From Bacillus sp. V5-8f (GTDB lineage: Bacteria > Bacillota > Bacilli > Bacillales > DSM-1321): DNA of 64,000 nucleotides. A program made the translations under genes and the position numbers. Position 1 is the stretch's first letter. The number at the start of each line of letters is the position of its first letter. Positions 9,026 through 17,857 of this stretch are shown piece by piece. The stretch lies in contig NZ_PGUW01000024.1 of assembly GCF_002863565.1 (NCBI RefSeq), forward strand, positions 1-64,000. Direction: 5' to 3'. The notes beneath the pieces are model-generated. The model did not search any database. It worked only from the letters and a program-made list of their open reading frames with translations, and was not told the DNA's origin.

Positions 9026-9736
9026 TTATCGCTGCCTTTTCATGATATATTTATTAATCGGCCTGCCAATTCCGCCATATTGAACATCTAAATCCAAAAT
9101 TCCTGCACCTTTGAGATAATCGAGGTAGCGTCTCGCTGTAACACGGGCAATTCCGATTCCGTCCGCCACCTCCTCAGCGGATAACGGAACCGTCTGGTTA
9201 TTCAAAAATTCCTTAATCTGGGTAAGCGTGGCTGCATTCAGTCCCTTTGGAAGATTTTCCTGAATAACAACGTATCCATCCTCTTTGGCTGAATCCTTTT
9301 GAAACATGATTTTGTCAAGTTCTGTCTGTGATAAAAGGGCATCCTCACTTTGCTGTATACTATATATATAATACTTTTCTAATGTCAATTTAAGCCTGTC
9401 AAATTTAAATGGTTTGATCAAATAATCAAAGGCGCCATTCTGCATCATTTTTCGAATGGTTTTCTGGTCATTCGCTGCCGAAATTACAATCACATCGACA
9501 TCTGTCTGTTGCTTTCTAATTTGATGGATGGTCTCTACGCCATCCAGAATGGGCATAAAGATATCCATGATCACTAGGTCAGGGGTTAAATCCCGGATTT
9601 TTTGCAATCCATCCTTACCGTTTGAAGCAACGCCAATTACTTCAAAGCCATCTACCTGCTCGATAAATTGCCGATTCACTTCTTGTACCATTGGATCATC
9701 CTCAATAAGAAGAACCTTTATTTTTTCCTTTTCCAA
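9026..9736 (-). CDS. dctR: CitB-family response regulator, DctR type
   Basis: This is a two-component response regulator for C4-dicarboxylate sensing. The 236-residue protein has an N-terminal receiver with EDD at 12-14 and phospho-acceptor Asp58 in VIMDIF. Its C-terminal helix-turn-helix (EEVADGIGIARVTARRYLDYL) is typical of the DcuR/CitT/MalR group. The start is TTG 9736 behind AAGGAGG, 19 nt inside the end of dctS. The related B. subtilis DctR controls dicarboxylate uptake. The target promoter is not obvious in this window. Confidence 0.9.
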   Translation of the reverse strand: MEKEKIKVLLIEDDPMVQEVNRQFIEQVDGFEVIGVASNGKDGLQKIRDLTPDLVIMDIFMPILDGVETIHQIRKQQTDVDVIVISAANDQKTIRKMMQNGAFDYLIKPFKFDRLKLTLEKYYIYSIQQSEDALLSQTELDKIMFQKDSAKEDGYVVIQENLPKGLNAATLTQIKEFLNNQTVPLSAEEVADGIGIARVTARRYLDYLKGAGILDLDVQYGGIGRPINKYIMKRQR

Positions 9737-11340
9737 ATCGGATCCTCCTTACGTTTTTTCATAGGGAACTTTAAATAAAAAGCAGTTCCTTCATCGGGGC
9801 CTGAAGTAACCTGGATTTCCCCGCGCCCTTTTTCTACGATTTGGGCGATCAGGTACAAGCCGATGCCGGATCCGTCCGCTCCTTTGGTTGTATATCCATA
9901 ATCAAATATGTGCTCTTTAATAGGACCTGGAATACCGCTTCCGTTATCCTCCACAACGATTTCACAACTGTATTCATCCTGGTTTATATATAAATAGACT
10001 TGTTTCTTTTCTTGGTTTTCCTCTTTCAAAGCAGCAAAGGAGTTTTCAATCAAATTGCCTAAGATAAGGACGAAATCATGATGGTCAAGATCATCGGGAA
10101 AGCGGTCCAAGCTTGTATGCTTGTCGATGAGCAACTCAATTCCTAGTTCTTTTCCTCTAGACACCTTACTGATGAGCAGGCCAGCAAGGCTATCATGATG
10201 GATATGTTTGCTCAAAAACCTGGTCAGTTCTTCCTGCTCCTCTGTAACCTGAAAAACATATGCCAGTGCTTCATCAAGCTTTCCGAGCTGGATCAAACCA
10301 GAAATTGTATGCAGTTTATTCATGTGCTCATGGTTTTGGACTCTTAAGGCCTCTACAAAAGTCTTCACCCCGGTCAGCTCTTCCGCCAGCTTTGTGGCAT
10401 CTGTCCGGTCCTGGAAGATTGCGACTGCACCGATCGTACGATTCTCAAGTTTAATTGGCACCCGGTTGGAGACAATGTTTCGATGCTGGACCGAGATCTC
10501 TTGATTATAGATGGGATCGGACCGTTTCAAAACTTCAGGCAGCCTCGTGTCATGAATCACTTCTTTTATTTGCTTGCCGATCACATCCCCACTGATTCCA
10601 AATAGCTGCATCGCCTTTTTATTAAAAATAGTGATTCGTTCCCGGTTATCGATAGCGATTACACCTTCGTGCATGGCGTTGAACGCGGCTGTCCTCTCAA
10701 CGAGCATTCTAGAAATCTGATGGGGCTCCAGTTCAAAGGTTTCCTTTTTTATATGCCTTGCCAGGATCCAGGAACCGCATGCTCCAAACAGCAGCGTCAG
10801 GAATAAAAGAACGTAAATATCCTCTTTGGATTGTCCTAGTATTTCCGTGAAGGTGGGAAGGATGTTACCTACGAGTACAACCCCTACCTGTTTATTTTCC
10901 TTATTCAAAATCGGTACGAAGGCCCGTACCGATGTCCCAAGTTCACCGGTAGCTTTTGATAGGTATTCATGCTCTGCAAAAGCCGCGCTTTCATCTCTGC
11001 CATGTGAAACCGTACCTAATTTTTCGTAAACGGGATGGGAGTAGCGGATTTTTTCCTGATTCATAACAACGATATAATCTGCAGCATGAATAACACGCAG
11101 GTTTTCGATGACTGGCTGCAGGGAATGCCAGCCTTCAGGTTCTTGAACATAGATTTGAACTTCTGGTAGCTCGGCGATTGTGTGGGCAGTGATCATCGAA
11201 CGCTTACCGAATTCTTCTTCCTTAAGGGATACAGCATTGCCGAGTAAAATTATGCCGCCTATCAGAATGGAAAAGGCAACAATCCCGAATGAAAGCAACG
11301 TGATTTTCCATTGAATTGGCATGTGTCCGGATTTTTTCAT
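9718..11340 (-). CDS. dctS: CitA/DcuS-type sensor histidine kinase, DctS type
   Basis: This membrane sensor kinase is the partner of the overlapping response regulator. Order: TM1 (residues about 10-35), an extracytoplasmic Cache/PAS sensor domain, TM2 (about 172-192), a cytoplasmic PAS (about 205-310), a phospho-acceptor region NHEHMNKLH, and an HATPase_c domain with NLIENSF, VEDNGSGIPG and GSGIGLYLIAQ. A longer frame opens at TTG 11355, but GGAGGAG lies within that extension, so ATG 11340 is the start. It diverges from dctB, the dicarboxylate-binding protein thought to assist sensing in B. subtilis. Confidence 0.92.
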   Translation of the reverse strand: MKKSGHMPIQWKITLLSFGIVAFSILIGGIILLGNAVSLKEEEFGKRSMITAHTIAELPEVQIYVQEPEGWHSLQPVIENLRVIHAADYIVVMNQEKIRYSHPVYEKLGTVSHGRDESAAFAEHEYLSKATGELGTSVRAFVPILNKENKQVGVVLVGNILPTFTEILGQSKEDIYVLLFLTLLFGACGSWILARHIKKETFELEPHQISRMLVERTAAFNAMHEGVIAIDNRERITIFNKKAMQLFGISGDVIGKQIKEVIHDTRLPEVLKRSDPIYNQEISVQHRNIVSNRVPIKLENRTIGAVAIFQDRTDATKLAEELTGVKTFVEALRVQNHEHMNKLHTISGLIQLGKLDEALAYVFQVTEEQEELTRFLSKHIHHDSLAGLLISKVSRGKELGIELLIDKHTSLDRFPDDLDHHDFVLILGNLIENSFAALKEENQEKKQVYLYINQDEYSCEIVVEDNGSGIPGPIKEHIFDYGYTTKGADGSGIGLYLIAQIVEKGRGEIQVTSGPDEGTAFYLKFPMKKRKEDPIWKRKK

Positions 11341-11371
11341 GATGCTCTCCTCCAAAATTTCTACAATAATT

Positions 11372-11400
11372 TTATCATGAAAAAAACGCTGTGATACAAT
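11372..11400 (+). promoter_or_regulatory. Candidate promoter of dctB
   Basis: TTATCA (11372-11377) and TACAAT (11395-11400) are 17 bp apart, in the short dctS-dctB divergent gap, 37 bp before the dctB start. Confidence 0.4.
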
Positions 11401-11436
11401 AGATTTATAGATACCCTCAGGGAAGGAGAGGGAAGA

Positions 11437-12492
11437 ATGCGTTCCTTTTTGACCCCTTTATTATTCATATTAATCGGATTGGGAATCGCCTCAGTGATAG
11501 CGTTCCAATCGTTCTCGTTAGAAAAGCAGCTGCCTGAAGATGATGAACAACAGGGGCTTAACGGCCAGGTTATTATCAAATTCAGCCATGTGGTGGCGGA
11601 AAACACCCCAAAAGGATTGGCTGCCCAACGGTTTGCCAGCCTTGTGGAGAAATATTCGGACCAAAAGGTAAGGGTAGAGGTGTATCCGAACCAATCCCTG
11701 TATAGCGACGGGGAAGAGATAGAGGCATTGCAAAGGAATGAGGTGCAAATGATAGCTCCTGCTGCATCGAAATTAACAGAGTTGTCACCAAAATGGCAGC
11801 TGCTGGACCTTCCTTTCATTTTCCCGAACCATGATGCGCTAAAGGACGCCTTGGGAGGAGATATAGGAAAAGAGCTGTTGGGCGCGTTGGAAGAGCAAGA
11901 TATTAAGGGTTTGTCGTTCTGGTCCAATAATTTTAAGCAGATTACCAGCAATTCACCAATCAGGCATCCATCTGATTTTAAGGGAAAGAATTTTCGGATC
12001 ATGAAGAGCCGTGTGTTGGAAGAACAGTTCCGCCATTTTGGGGCAACTACCTCCATGACTGCCTTTAACGATACTTTCAGAAACTTGGAAAAAAATCAAT
12101 TGGACAGCCAGGAAAATACAATCTCCAACATTAATTCAAAAAAACTGTACCAGGTCCAAAAATATATGACCATTAGTGACCATGGGTATCTAGGCTATGC
12201 AGTCCTGGTGAATAAACAGTTCTGGGACGGCCTGCCAAGGGATATTAAAGAAGATATTGAAAAGGCAATGGCCGAAACAACGGATTGGTTATGGGACAAA
12301 TCCCAGGAAATGAACACACAGCAAATGCAGGAAATAAAGTCTAATTCTAACATACAGATTTATCAGCTAACGGAGGATGAAAAGAAGGAGTGGATGAGGG
12401 AGATGACTGTGGTATATGAAGAGTTTGAGCCATCGATAGGAAAAGACCTAATGGAAAGAGCCCAGCTGATTAGAAATAAGTATACACCGTAG
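11437..12492 (+). CDS. dctB: TRAP-type C4-dicarboxylate-binding protein, DctB/DctP family
   Basis: This extracytoplasmic solute-binding protein of the DctP family has 351 residues. An N-terminal hydrophobic segment (about 4-22) acts as signal or anchor; there is no lipobox cysteine. Family features include KFSHVVAENTPKG at the mature start, the conserved FRIMKSRVLEEQFRHFGA block, and DSQENTISNI. TRAP transport needs DctQ and DctM membrane subunits, and none are here. In B. subtilis, DctB works with DctS as a co-sensor of C4-dicarboxylates, which fits the divergent dctSR pair. Its ribosome site is AAGGAGAGGG. Confidence 0.88.
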   Translation: MRSFLTPLLFILIGLGIASVIAFQSFSLEKQLPEDDEQQGLNGQVIIKFSHVVAENTPKGLAAQRFASLVEKYSDQKVRVEVYPNQSLYSDGEEIEALQRNEVQMIAPAASKLTELSPKWQLLDLPFIFPNHDALKDALGGDIGKELLGALEEQDIKGLSFWSNNFKQITSNSPIRHPSDFKGKNFRIMKSRVLEEQFRHFGATTSMTAFNDTFRNLEKNQLDSQENTISNINSKKLYQVQKYMTISDHGYLGYAVLVNKQFWDGLPRDIKEDIEKAMAETTDWLWDKSQEMNTQQMQEIKSNSNIQIYQLTEDEKKEWMREMTVVYEEFEPSIGKDLMERAQLIRNKYTP

Positions 12493-12526
12493 TAGAGCCT
12501 TTCGGTTTCATGTAGGTGTTGAAAAG

Positions 12527-12569
12527 AAAAAGAACGAAATGCACTTTATCCATGCATTTCGTTCTTTTT
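12527..12569. terminator. Bidirectional terminator between dctB and znuA
   Basis: A perfect 17-bp stem (12527-12543 with 12553-12569) is flanked by A and T tracts on both sides, suiting both convergent genes. Confidence 0.9.
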
Positions 12570-12570
12570 G

Positions 12571-13584
12571 TCAGTGTAAAGCGGTTTTCAAGGTTTCCGC
12601 GTTTTTGTTCATGAGGCTGAAATAATCTTCCCCATCTTTTAAATCCTTGTCAGTGAGTACGGATAGGTTATGGAGTGTTAAAGATTTTGCGCCGATTTCC
12701 TTTCGGATGATTTCTGTCAGCTTAGAGCTCGTGTTTTGTTCGAAAATGACAGAATGGATTCCTTGCTGCTTGGCTGTTTTAATGATTTCTTGTAATTGCT
12801 TTTGTGAAGGATCACTTGAAGCGGAAAGTCCCGTGACGCTAATTTGTTTAATTCCATATCGGTCTTCCCAGTACCCATAAGCCCCGTGGGAAACGATGAT
12901 TTTGTTCGTTTTTGAATTGGCTGTTGCCGTCTTGAACGTTTCGTCCAGTTCCTGTAGTTGTTTTTCCACTTTATTGTAATTATCTTCAAAATACGCTTTT
13001 TGCTGTGGCATCTCAGTGACCAGTGCATCCTTTATTAATTCAGCCATTTCTTGCGAATAGACAGGATCAAGCCAAATATGTGGATCTACACCACCATGCT
13101 GGTGGTGGTCGCCTTCCCCCTCATGCGAATCTTCGTGGGTATCACCATGTCCATTCGCATGCTCATCTGAATGCTCATCGTTATGCTCGCTGGCATCCCC
13201 TTCTGAAGTGCCGTTTTCTTCCTCAAGGTGTACCTTTTCTCCAATGGCCGTCATTTTGACACCTTCCTGCTCCAGAATGGGCTTGGCTTTCGTAACAAAT
13301 CCTTCGAGATTATGGCCGATATAGAAAAATAGGTCTGAATCTGCCATCTTGATAATATCCTTTTGTGTTGGTTCAAATGAGTGCTCATCAGTGCCAGGAG
13401 GATATACTGTGCCCGTTTCAACGTATTTTCCGCCGATTTTTTCGGTGAAGTCCTTAAGCGGATAAACAGTCGTGTAAACCTTTATTGTATCTTTGTTTTC
13501 CGTGTTTTCGTTTTCCTTGGAATTACAACCGGATAAAATAAGGACAATAGTTAGGAATAAAAAAAATGCAAGCTTTCTTCCCAT
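12571..13584 (-). CDS. znuA: Zinc ABC transporter substrate-binding lipoprotein
   Basis: This is a high-affinity Zn(II)-binding lipoprotein of the ZnuA/AdcA family (cluster A-I). The signal peptide ends in a lipobox ILSGC near residue 20. A His/Asp/Glu-rich loop lies at about residues 120-160, then DPHIWLDP, a zinc-ligand histidine region typical of Zn rather than Mn receptors. The chosen start is ATG 13584; the frame is open to GTG 13596, which lies in the AAGGTG ribosome site. No ABC ATPase or permease is adjacent. Two Zur-box-like palindromes upstream point to repression under zinc sufficiency. Confidence 0.93.
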   Translation of the reverse strand: MGRKLAFFLFLTIVLILSGCNSKENENTENKDTIKVYTTVYPLKDFTEKIGGKYVETGTVYPPGTDEHSFEPTQKDIIKMADSDLFFYIGHNLEGFVTKAKPILEQEGVKMTAIGEKVHLEEENGTSEGDASEHNDEHSDEHANGHGDTHEDSHEGEGDHHQHGGVDPHIWLDPVYSQEMAELIKDALVTEMPQQKAYFEDNYNKVEKQLQELDETFKTATANSKTNKIIVSHGAYGYWEDRYGIKQISVTGLSASSDPSQKQLQEIIKTAKQQGIHSVIFEQNTSSKLTEIIRKEIGAKSLTLHNLSVLTDKDLKDGEDYFSLMNKNAETLKTALH

Positions 13585-13605
13585 TATTTCACACACCTTT
13601 TATAA

Positions 13606-13620
13606 TCGTATTGATTCCGA
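13606..13620 (-). promoter_or_regulatory. Candidate Zur operator, proximal
   Basis: TCGTATTGATTCCGA is a 7-1-7 palindrome with two mismatches to the Bacillus Zur box TCGTAATNATTACGA (consensus from memory). It lies 22 bp upstream of the znuA start, where binding would block transcription. Confidence 0.6.
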
Positions 13621-13681
13621 TTTAAGACACATAAAGCATCATAAGTATCGAAATTTGTGGTAATTTTCATTTTTTATAAAA

Positions 13682-13696
13682 ACGTAATGATTACGA
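13682..13696 (-). promoter_or_regulatory. Candidate Zur operator, distal
   Basis: ACGTAATGATTACGA matches 13 of the 14 defined positions of the Zur box, with flanking ATTT. It is 76 bp, about seven helical turns, from the proximal box. The intervening DNA is very AT-rich and probably holds the znuA promoter. Confidence 0.75.
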
Positions 13697-13757
13697 TTTG
13701 ACTTATGTATCATACATGAATATATAGCAAAAAAGCAAGCATTAAATTGAGGCTGGA

Positions 13758-13994
13758 TCAATTTTCCCCTTTATGCTGCCGCTCGGGCACAGGGTCTATT
13801 CCGCCAGGATGGAACGGATGGCACTTCAAGAGGCGTTTCATTGTAAGCCAGCTGCCAATAATCGGTCCGAACCGCTTTATCGCTTCTAGCCCATAGTGGG
13901 AACAGGTAGGATAAAATCGGCAAGTTGGAGGTTTAAGAGGGGATATGGCGACTTGATAAAACCGTATGAACCCAATAAATAATTTTTTAATCAT
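13758..13994 (-). CDS. yidD: Membrane protein insertion efficiency factor YidD
   Basis: This small membrane-associated protein helps YidC/Oxa1-type insertion of membrane proteins. The 78-residue length is typical. Visible are the amphipathic N-terminal [11 protein letters not shown], the cysteine motif [15 protein letters not shown] and [13 protein letters not shown], all hallmarks of the family. It is called ytjA in B. subtilis, where it is also near luxS. It is a single-gene unit here, with a GGAAG site upstream of its ATG. Confidence 0.95.
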   Translation of the reverse strand: MIKKLFIGFIRFYQVAISPLKPPTCRFYPTCSHYGLEAIKRFGPIIGSWLTMKRLLKCHPFHPGGIDPVPERQHKGEN

Positions 13995-14184
13995 GAGGAA
14001 TCTTCCTTTTCAAACTTTCAATGGATTGGTGTATTTACTATAGCATAATTTGCAGTAAAAAGGATTGCAATCCTCTTGGAAAGCCCAAATGAGAAAGGCT
14101 GGATAACCATTTTCGGTGAAAAGGATGAAATAATATGGAATTCGAGGTAAAATAGTAATTACAATGTATTAAGGAGTGATATTC

Positions 14185-14658
14185 ATGCCTTCAGTAGAAA
14201 GCTTTGAATTGGACCATAACGCCGTAAAAGCTCCCTTTGTCAGGCATTGCGGTGTACACAAAGTCGGGACCGATGGTGTTGTAAATAAATTTGATATTCG
14301 GATCTTCCAGCCAAACAAAGAGGCAATGCAGCCAGTCGCAATCCATTCGCTTGAGCATTTGCTAGCCTATACCATTCGCAAGCATGCCGAAAAATATGAG
14401 CACTTTGATATTATCGATATTTCGCCAATGGGCTGCCAAACTGGTTTTTATCTTGTTGTCAGCGGTGAACCAACAGTATCAGAAATCATAGATGTTCTTG
14501 AGGAAACAATGAAGGATGCTGTGGAAGCGACGGAGATTCCAGCTGCAACAGAGACACAATGCGGACAGGCGAAGCTCCATGATCTTGAAGCAGCTAAGAA
14601 ATTGATGCGATATTGGCTCAGCCAAACGAAAGAGGACCTTCATCAGGTATTTGCTTAA
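14185..14658 (+). CDS. luxS: S-ribosylhomocysteine lyase LuxS
   Basis: It cleaves S-ribosylhomocysteine to homocysteine and DPD, the autoinducer-2 precursor, in the activated methyl cycle. The 157-residue length is standard. Metal ligands His54 and His58 with Glu57 lie in HSLEH, and catalytic Cys84 in ISPMGCQTG. The third metal-ligand cysteine is in [11 protein letters not shown]. The start is ATG 14185 behind AAGGAG. metK, another methyl-cycle gene, is 9 kb downstream. Confidence 0.97.
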   Translation: MPSVESFELDHNAVKAPFVRHCGVHKVGTDGVVNKFDIRIFQPNKEAMQPVAIHSLEHLLAYTIRKHAEKYEHFDIIDISPMGCQTGFYLVVSGEPTVSEIIDVLEETMKDAVEATEIPAATETQCGQAKLHDLEAAKKLMRYWLSQTKEDLHQVFA

Positions 14659-14691
14659 CTAAATATGCATTAAAAGGTAAAATAGTATTAG

Positions 14692-14723
14692 AAAAGTTCC
14701 TGCCCTTTAGCAGGAACTTTTTT
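14692..14723 (+). terminator. Terminator of luxS
   Basis: A 12-bp stem AAAAGTTCCTGC/GCAGGAACTTTT (14692-14703 with 14710-14721) ends in T6. It just overlaps the stop of the convergent ytzI. Confidence 0.9.
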
Positions 14724-14877
14724 ATTGGCCGTGTTTTTTCTTGTTTTCTTCGTCATCCGGTATGGGATCCACGGAATCGATGGTATGCTTGTATCCGTAC
14801 CCTTTGTTTATAGTTAATACTGATAAAAGCAATACGACGAGCACAATTATTATTCCTATGATCAGTACAATTTTCAT
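14722..14877 (-). CDS. ytzI: YtzI-type small membrane protein
   Basis: This is a 51-residue protein with one N-terminal transmembrane helix (about residues 3-22, almost all I, L and V) and a charged C-terminal tail ending DDEENKKKHGQ. The ribosome site AAGGAAG lies upstream of ATG 14877. Its size, architecture and position beside luxS fit YtzI of B. subtilis, whose function is unknown. Confidence 0.7.
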   Translation of the reverse strand: MKIVLIIGIIIVLVVLLLSVLTINKGYGYKHTIDSVDPIPDDEENKKKHGQ

Positions 14878-14998
14878 GGTTAACTTCCTTTACGTTCAGG
14901 TTATATTTATATTTTAGCATTTTAATGTGAACAGAACGATAAAATGTTTTCAACAAAAGGGAAATGGGAAATATAAGTTTGAACAGGAGGATGATACT

Positions 14999-15439
14999 AT
15001 GCCAAATAATTTAACAAATGTAATCAACAAGGAAGTCGCCAATTTCACCCTGCTTTACACTAAATTGCATAACTACCATTGGTTTGTGAACGGACCACAT
15101 TTTTTCGACCTTCACGTAAAGCTGGAAGAATTGTATAACGAGGCAGCGGCCAATATCGATGAAATGGCTGAGAGGCTTTTGGCTATCGGGGAGAAGCCGG
15201 CTGCAACGATCAAGGAATACCTGGGATTAACCACGCTTGAAGAAGCAACTGGACAGGAAACAACGGATGATATGATCCAAAGTGTTATAACTGATTTTGA
15301 AAAAATATCAAAAGAGCTTGATGAAGGCATTGACCTCGCCAATCAGGCGGATGATGATGTAACAGCCGATATGATGACCGGCATGAAAAAAAGCCTGGAC
15401 AAGCATGCCTGGATGCTGCGTGCGTATCTAGGAAAGTAA
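14999..15439 (+). CDS. dps: Dps-family DNA-protecting ferritin-like protein
   Basis: This mini-ferritin oxidises and stores iron and protects DNA under starvation or peroxide. The 146-residue length is standard. The dinuclear ferroxidase ligands are visible as NYHWFVNGPHFFDLHVKLEELY and NIDEMAERLLAIG. The start is ATG 14999 behind CAGGAGG; upstream codons in frame have no site. From memory it corresponds to B. subtilis dps (ytkB), sigma-B controlled there. I did not find a PerR box. Confidence 0.95.
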   Translation: MPNNLTNVINKEVANFTLLYTKLHNYHWFVNGPHFFDLHVKLEELYNEAAANIDEMAERLLAIGEKPAATIKEYLGLTTLEEATGQETTDDMIQSVITDFEKISKELDEGIDLANQADDDVTADMMTGMKKSLDKHAWMLRAYLGK

Positions 15440-15454
15440 ATAAGAAAGTCTATG

Positions 15455-15488
15455 AAAGCCTTGCGTCTTGCCGCAAGGCTTTTATTTT
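15455..15488 (+). terminator. Terminator of dps
   Basis: An 11-bp perfect stem (15455-15465 with 15472-15482) is followed by a T-rich tract. Confidence 0.88.
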
Positions 15489-15510
15489 TTAAGTGAGCAT
15501 CAGGCGCACA

Positions 15511-15542
15511 AAAAGCCCTGAAGCAACTTTTCTTCAAGGCTT
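15511..15542 (-). terminator. Terminator of the downstream minus-strand gene
   Basis: An 11-position stem with one mismatch (15513-15523 with 15532-15542) reads into TTTTT on the minus strand, 26 bp after the stop of the 85-residue gene. Confidence 0.7.
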
Positions 15543-15567
15543 ATTATGTATTATTGTGGTTTTTGTG

Positions 15568-15825
15568 TTAATGAATATTACGGTTATGATAGGGGGCGGG
15601 CTTCGTATCCTCCAGGCCTTCTTTGGCGAACTTTCCTTTTAAAGATTCGATGATATAGATGCCAAGCAGGTTATTTAGTTCCTGGTCATCCATCTCATTC
15701 AGCAAGCCCAGAATCTCGTTTCTGTCCAGTTGTTCCAAAACAGCAAATGCAAGCATATCGATATCTTCTTCATCACCAGTTAGTTTATTTCTGTATAAAT
15801 TATAAAGGTCATCAATTAGCTTCAT
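15568..15825 (-). CDS. Small acidic conserved protein, unknown
   Basis: This is an 85-residue acidic, probably all-helical protein with GDEEDIDMLAFAVLEQLDRNEI near its start and a C-terminal tail rich in P, H and N. From memory it resembles the DUF6154 family of bacilli, which has no known function. The start is ATG 15825 behind GAGGTG; an upstream in-frame GTG overlaps that site. It stands alone between convergent dps and the next plus-strand gene. Confidence 0.7.
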   Translation of the reverse strand: MKLIDDLYNLYRNKLTGDEEDIDMLAFAVLEQLDRNEILGLLNEMDDQELNNLLGIYIIESLKGKFAKEGLEDTKPAPYHNRNIH

Positions 15826-16053
15826 CACAGTCACCTCGATTGCCTATTCATTTTTATGTAAATATGAATTTCCAAAACCCAGTAAGTGTTATATATATTT
15901 TTTACCCTTTATCCAATTCTTTAATCTATTTTTTACATTTCGGGATGAATCAATTATGGGACCCGAATATAAAGAGAGTACCTGCATGTCCGGAATGAAG
16001 AGAGTGCATTAAACAAAAACTGTATATATGAAGTGAATAAAGGGGCGATTATT

Positions 16054-16395
16054 GTGTCTGAAATGAAGAACACCTATTATATTTATGTGGCAAACGGGCA
16101 AATATCCAGGGATGGAGAAAGCTCTCCATGGAACTTTAAAATTGAAGCCACAGACGAAGAAATCATTAAACTGAGGGAATATTTTAACCAAAATGCAGAT
16201 ACGGAAATCGAAAATTTCTTCCGTGCTCATGTTCCTTACATACAGTACCACTATGACAGAGAAAATGATGAATACGATAAGACTATCCAAAAAATTTATG
16301 GGATGATCTATGAACTGGGAGACGATGAAGCGAAAAATCATATTGAAAGCATGGGAATCCTTCAGGAAAAACCAACCACGGATGGCCTCTTATAA
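16054..16395 (+). CDS. Small conserved protein, unknown
   Basis: I do not recognise this family. It is a 113-residue soluble acidic protein beginning MSEMKNTYYIYVANG, with a beta-rich N-terminus and a helical middle (ATDEEIIKLREYFNQ). There is no signal peptide or catalytic motif. The start is probably GTG 16054 with AAAGGGG eight bases upstream; an earlier in-frame GTG at 16033 lacks a site. It lies just before ytkD, in the place where B. subtilis has other small genes. Confidence 0.7.
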   Translation: MSEMKNTYYIYVANGQISRDGESSPWNFKIEATDEEIIKLREYFNQNADTEIENFFRAHVPYIQYHYDRENDEYDKTIQKIYGMIYELGDDEAKNHIESMGILQEKPTTDGLL

Positions 16396-16411
16396 CGAGA
16401 GGCCGTTCTTT
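16384..16411 (+). terminator. Weak terminator or hairpin
   Basis: GGCCTCT/AGAGGCC (16384-16390 with 16398-16404) has a 7-nt loop and is followed by GTTCTTT. It overlaps the end of the upstream gene. Confidence 0.5.
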
Positions 16412-16548
16412 CGGTATGATTAAATGAATATGTTTCATTAGACTTTTCTCAGGTCAAACACTGTCGTCGTTTCGTTCTTGGTTACAAGACGCTTTTTGTT
16501 ATAAGATTAAGTATAATATGGGTGTTTCTAGCGAATGGAGTTGTTAGT

Positions 16549-17034
16549 TTGAAAATATTTACGGATGCCCATGGCAACAAGGTTGAATTTTCCCCGGTAT
16601 GGAATGCATTCGGCGACGCAAACCATGTTTTGGCACTATGCCGTTTTGAGAACAGCTGGGTACTGACGGACCATACCAGGCGCGGGCTTGAATTTCCCGG
16701 GGGCAAGAGAGAAAAGGGCGAAACAGTCGAGGAGGCTGTGAATCGGGAAATCTATGAGGAGACAGGAGGAATAACAGGAGCATTACTGTTTCTGGGGCAG
16801 TATAAAGTTTATTCACCTAGAGGCGCTTTTATTAAGTCCATTTATTTTGCTGAACTAGACGACATCGTGCGGAAGGAAGATTACCTCGAAACGAATGGAC
16901 CTGTCCTCATGGACCAGCTGCCGGAAAACTTGAAGGATGATGAGAGGTTTAGTTTCATCATGAAGGATCAAATCGTGCCGCTTAGTTTAAATGTGCTGAC
17001 AATATTAAAAAAAGAACATAGGGCCGATTCATAG
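16549..17034 (+). CDS. ytkD: Nudix hydrolase YtkD (RNA pyrophosphohydrolase / 8-oxo-dGTPase)
   Basis: This cytosolic Nudix enzyme has 161 residues. The full Nudix box is present: GGKREKGE, then AVNREIYEETGG. In B. subtilis YtkD hydrolyses 8-oxo-dGTP and, as BsRppH, removes pyrophosphate from mRNA 5' ends to start decay. The start is TTG 16549 with GGAG eight bases upstream. The frame is open further back but without a site. The context (luxS, dps, ytl genes) is as in B. subtilis. Confidence 0.88.
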   Translation: MKIFTDAHGNKVEFSPVWNAFGDANHVLALCRFENSWVLTDHTRRGLEFPGGKREKGETVEEAVNREIYEETGGITGALLFLGQYKVYSPRGAFIKSIYFAELDDIVRKEDYLETNGPVLMDQLPENLKDDERFSFIMKDQIVPLSLNVLTILKKEHRADS

Positions 17035-17051
17035 TCCCTTATGTTCCTCTT
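17011..17051. terminator. Imperfect bidirectional hairpin between ytkD and ytlD
   Basis: An imperfect stem (17014-17023 with 17036-17046, one bulged T) has A and T tracts at its ends. It overlaps the ytkD stop in a 16-bp convergent gap. Confidence 0.5.
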
Positions 17052-17857
17052 TAGTTATTTTTTATTAACTTCTTTTCAAGAAGCTCTACAAGCTGGTACA
17101 TAATGGTGGCAAATACGGCAATGATTAGTAGGGAGAGAAGTACAAGGTTGAAGTTAAATACCTGGAAACCGTAGATAATCATGTAGCCTAACCCTTTTTC
17201 TGAAACAAGGAATTCACCAACAATTACACCCACCCAGGAAAGGCCCACATTCACCTTCAAAGTAGAGATGATTGTGGGAAATGATGCCGGCAGGATTGCT
17301 TCCTTAAACATTTGCACGCGGCTTGCACCAAAGGTCTGCAGGACTTTTAAGTAATTGGGGTCGACTTCCCGGAATGACGTATAGACTACAATTGTAGTAA
17401 TGATAATGGAAATAATTGCACCCATTGCGATAATCGATGTCATATTCGGTCCAAGAGCCACAATAAGAATTGGCCCAAGGGCAACCTTTGGCATGGCATT
17501 TAAAATTACCAGGTAGGGATCCAAAATTTTGGAAAGCATCGGTGACCACCAAAGGATGGCGGCTAGACCGGTCCCAAGGAGAGTCCCAATCAAGAACCCG
17601 AGAAGGGTTTCAAACACTGTTACACTTAAATGGGATGCAAGTGTGCCGTCAATCACCTTTTCGATAAAAAGGGACCATACTTTGGAGGGAGCGCTGAATA
17701 TAAGCGGATCGATCCATTCCATTCTCGAGAAGGCCTCCCATAAGGCAAAGAAGGTAATGAAGATCAACAGCTGGAAAAAACGTACCCAGCGCCTTTCCCT
17801 TCGTAAAGATGCCTTATATTGATTATGGAGGTTATTCATTTGCTTGGCTGAATTCAA
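17051..17857 (-). CDS. ytlD: ABC transporter permease, SsuC/TauC type
   Basis: This inner-membrane subunit of a nitrate/sulfonate/taurine-type (BPD_transp_1) importer has about 268 residues and six predicted helices. The EAA-loop signature is visible as [19 protein letters not shown]. The TTG at 17857 has AAGGAG ten bases upstream, inside ytlC; ATG 17839 is an alternative without a clear site. It overlaps ytlC by 26 nt or 8 nt accordingly. The substrate is unknown. Confidence 0.88.
   Translation of the reverse strand: MNSAKQMNNLHNQYKASLRRERRWVRFFQLLIFITFFALWEAFSRMEWIDPLIFSAPSKVWSLFIEKVIDGTLASHLSVTVFETLLGFLIGTLLGTGLAAILWWSPMLSKILDPYLVILNAMPKVALGPILIVALGPNMTSIIAMGAIISIIITTIVVYTSFREVDPNYLKVLQTFGASRVQMFKEAILPASFPTIISTLKVNVGLSWVGVIVGEFLVSEKGLGYMIIYGFQVFNFNLVLLSLLIIAVFATIMYQLVELLEKKLIKNN

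Noticed and set aside
11361..12056. 231-codon open frame antisense to dctB
   Set aside because: It is opposite a clear DctP-family gene, rich in Ser, Asn and Cys as shadows are, and has no recognisable domain.
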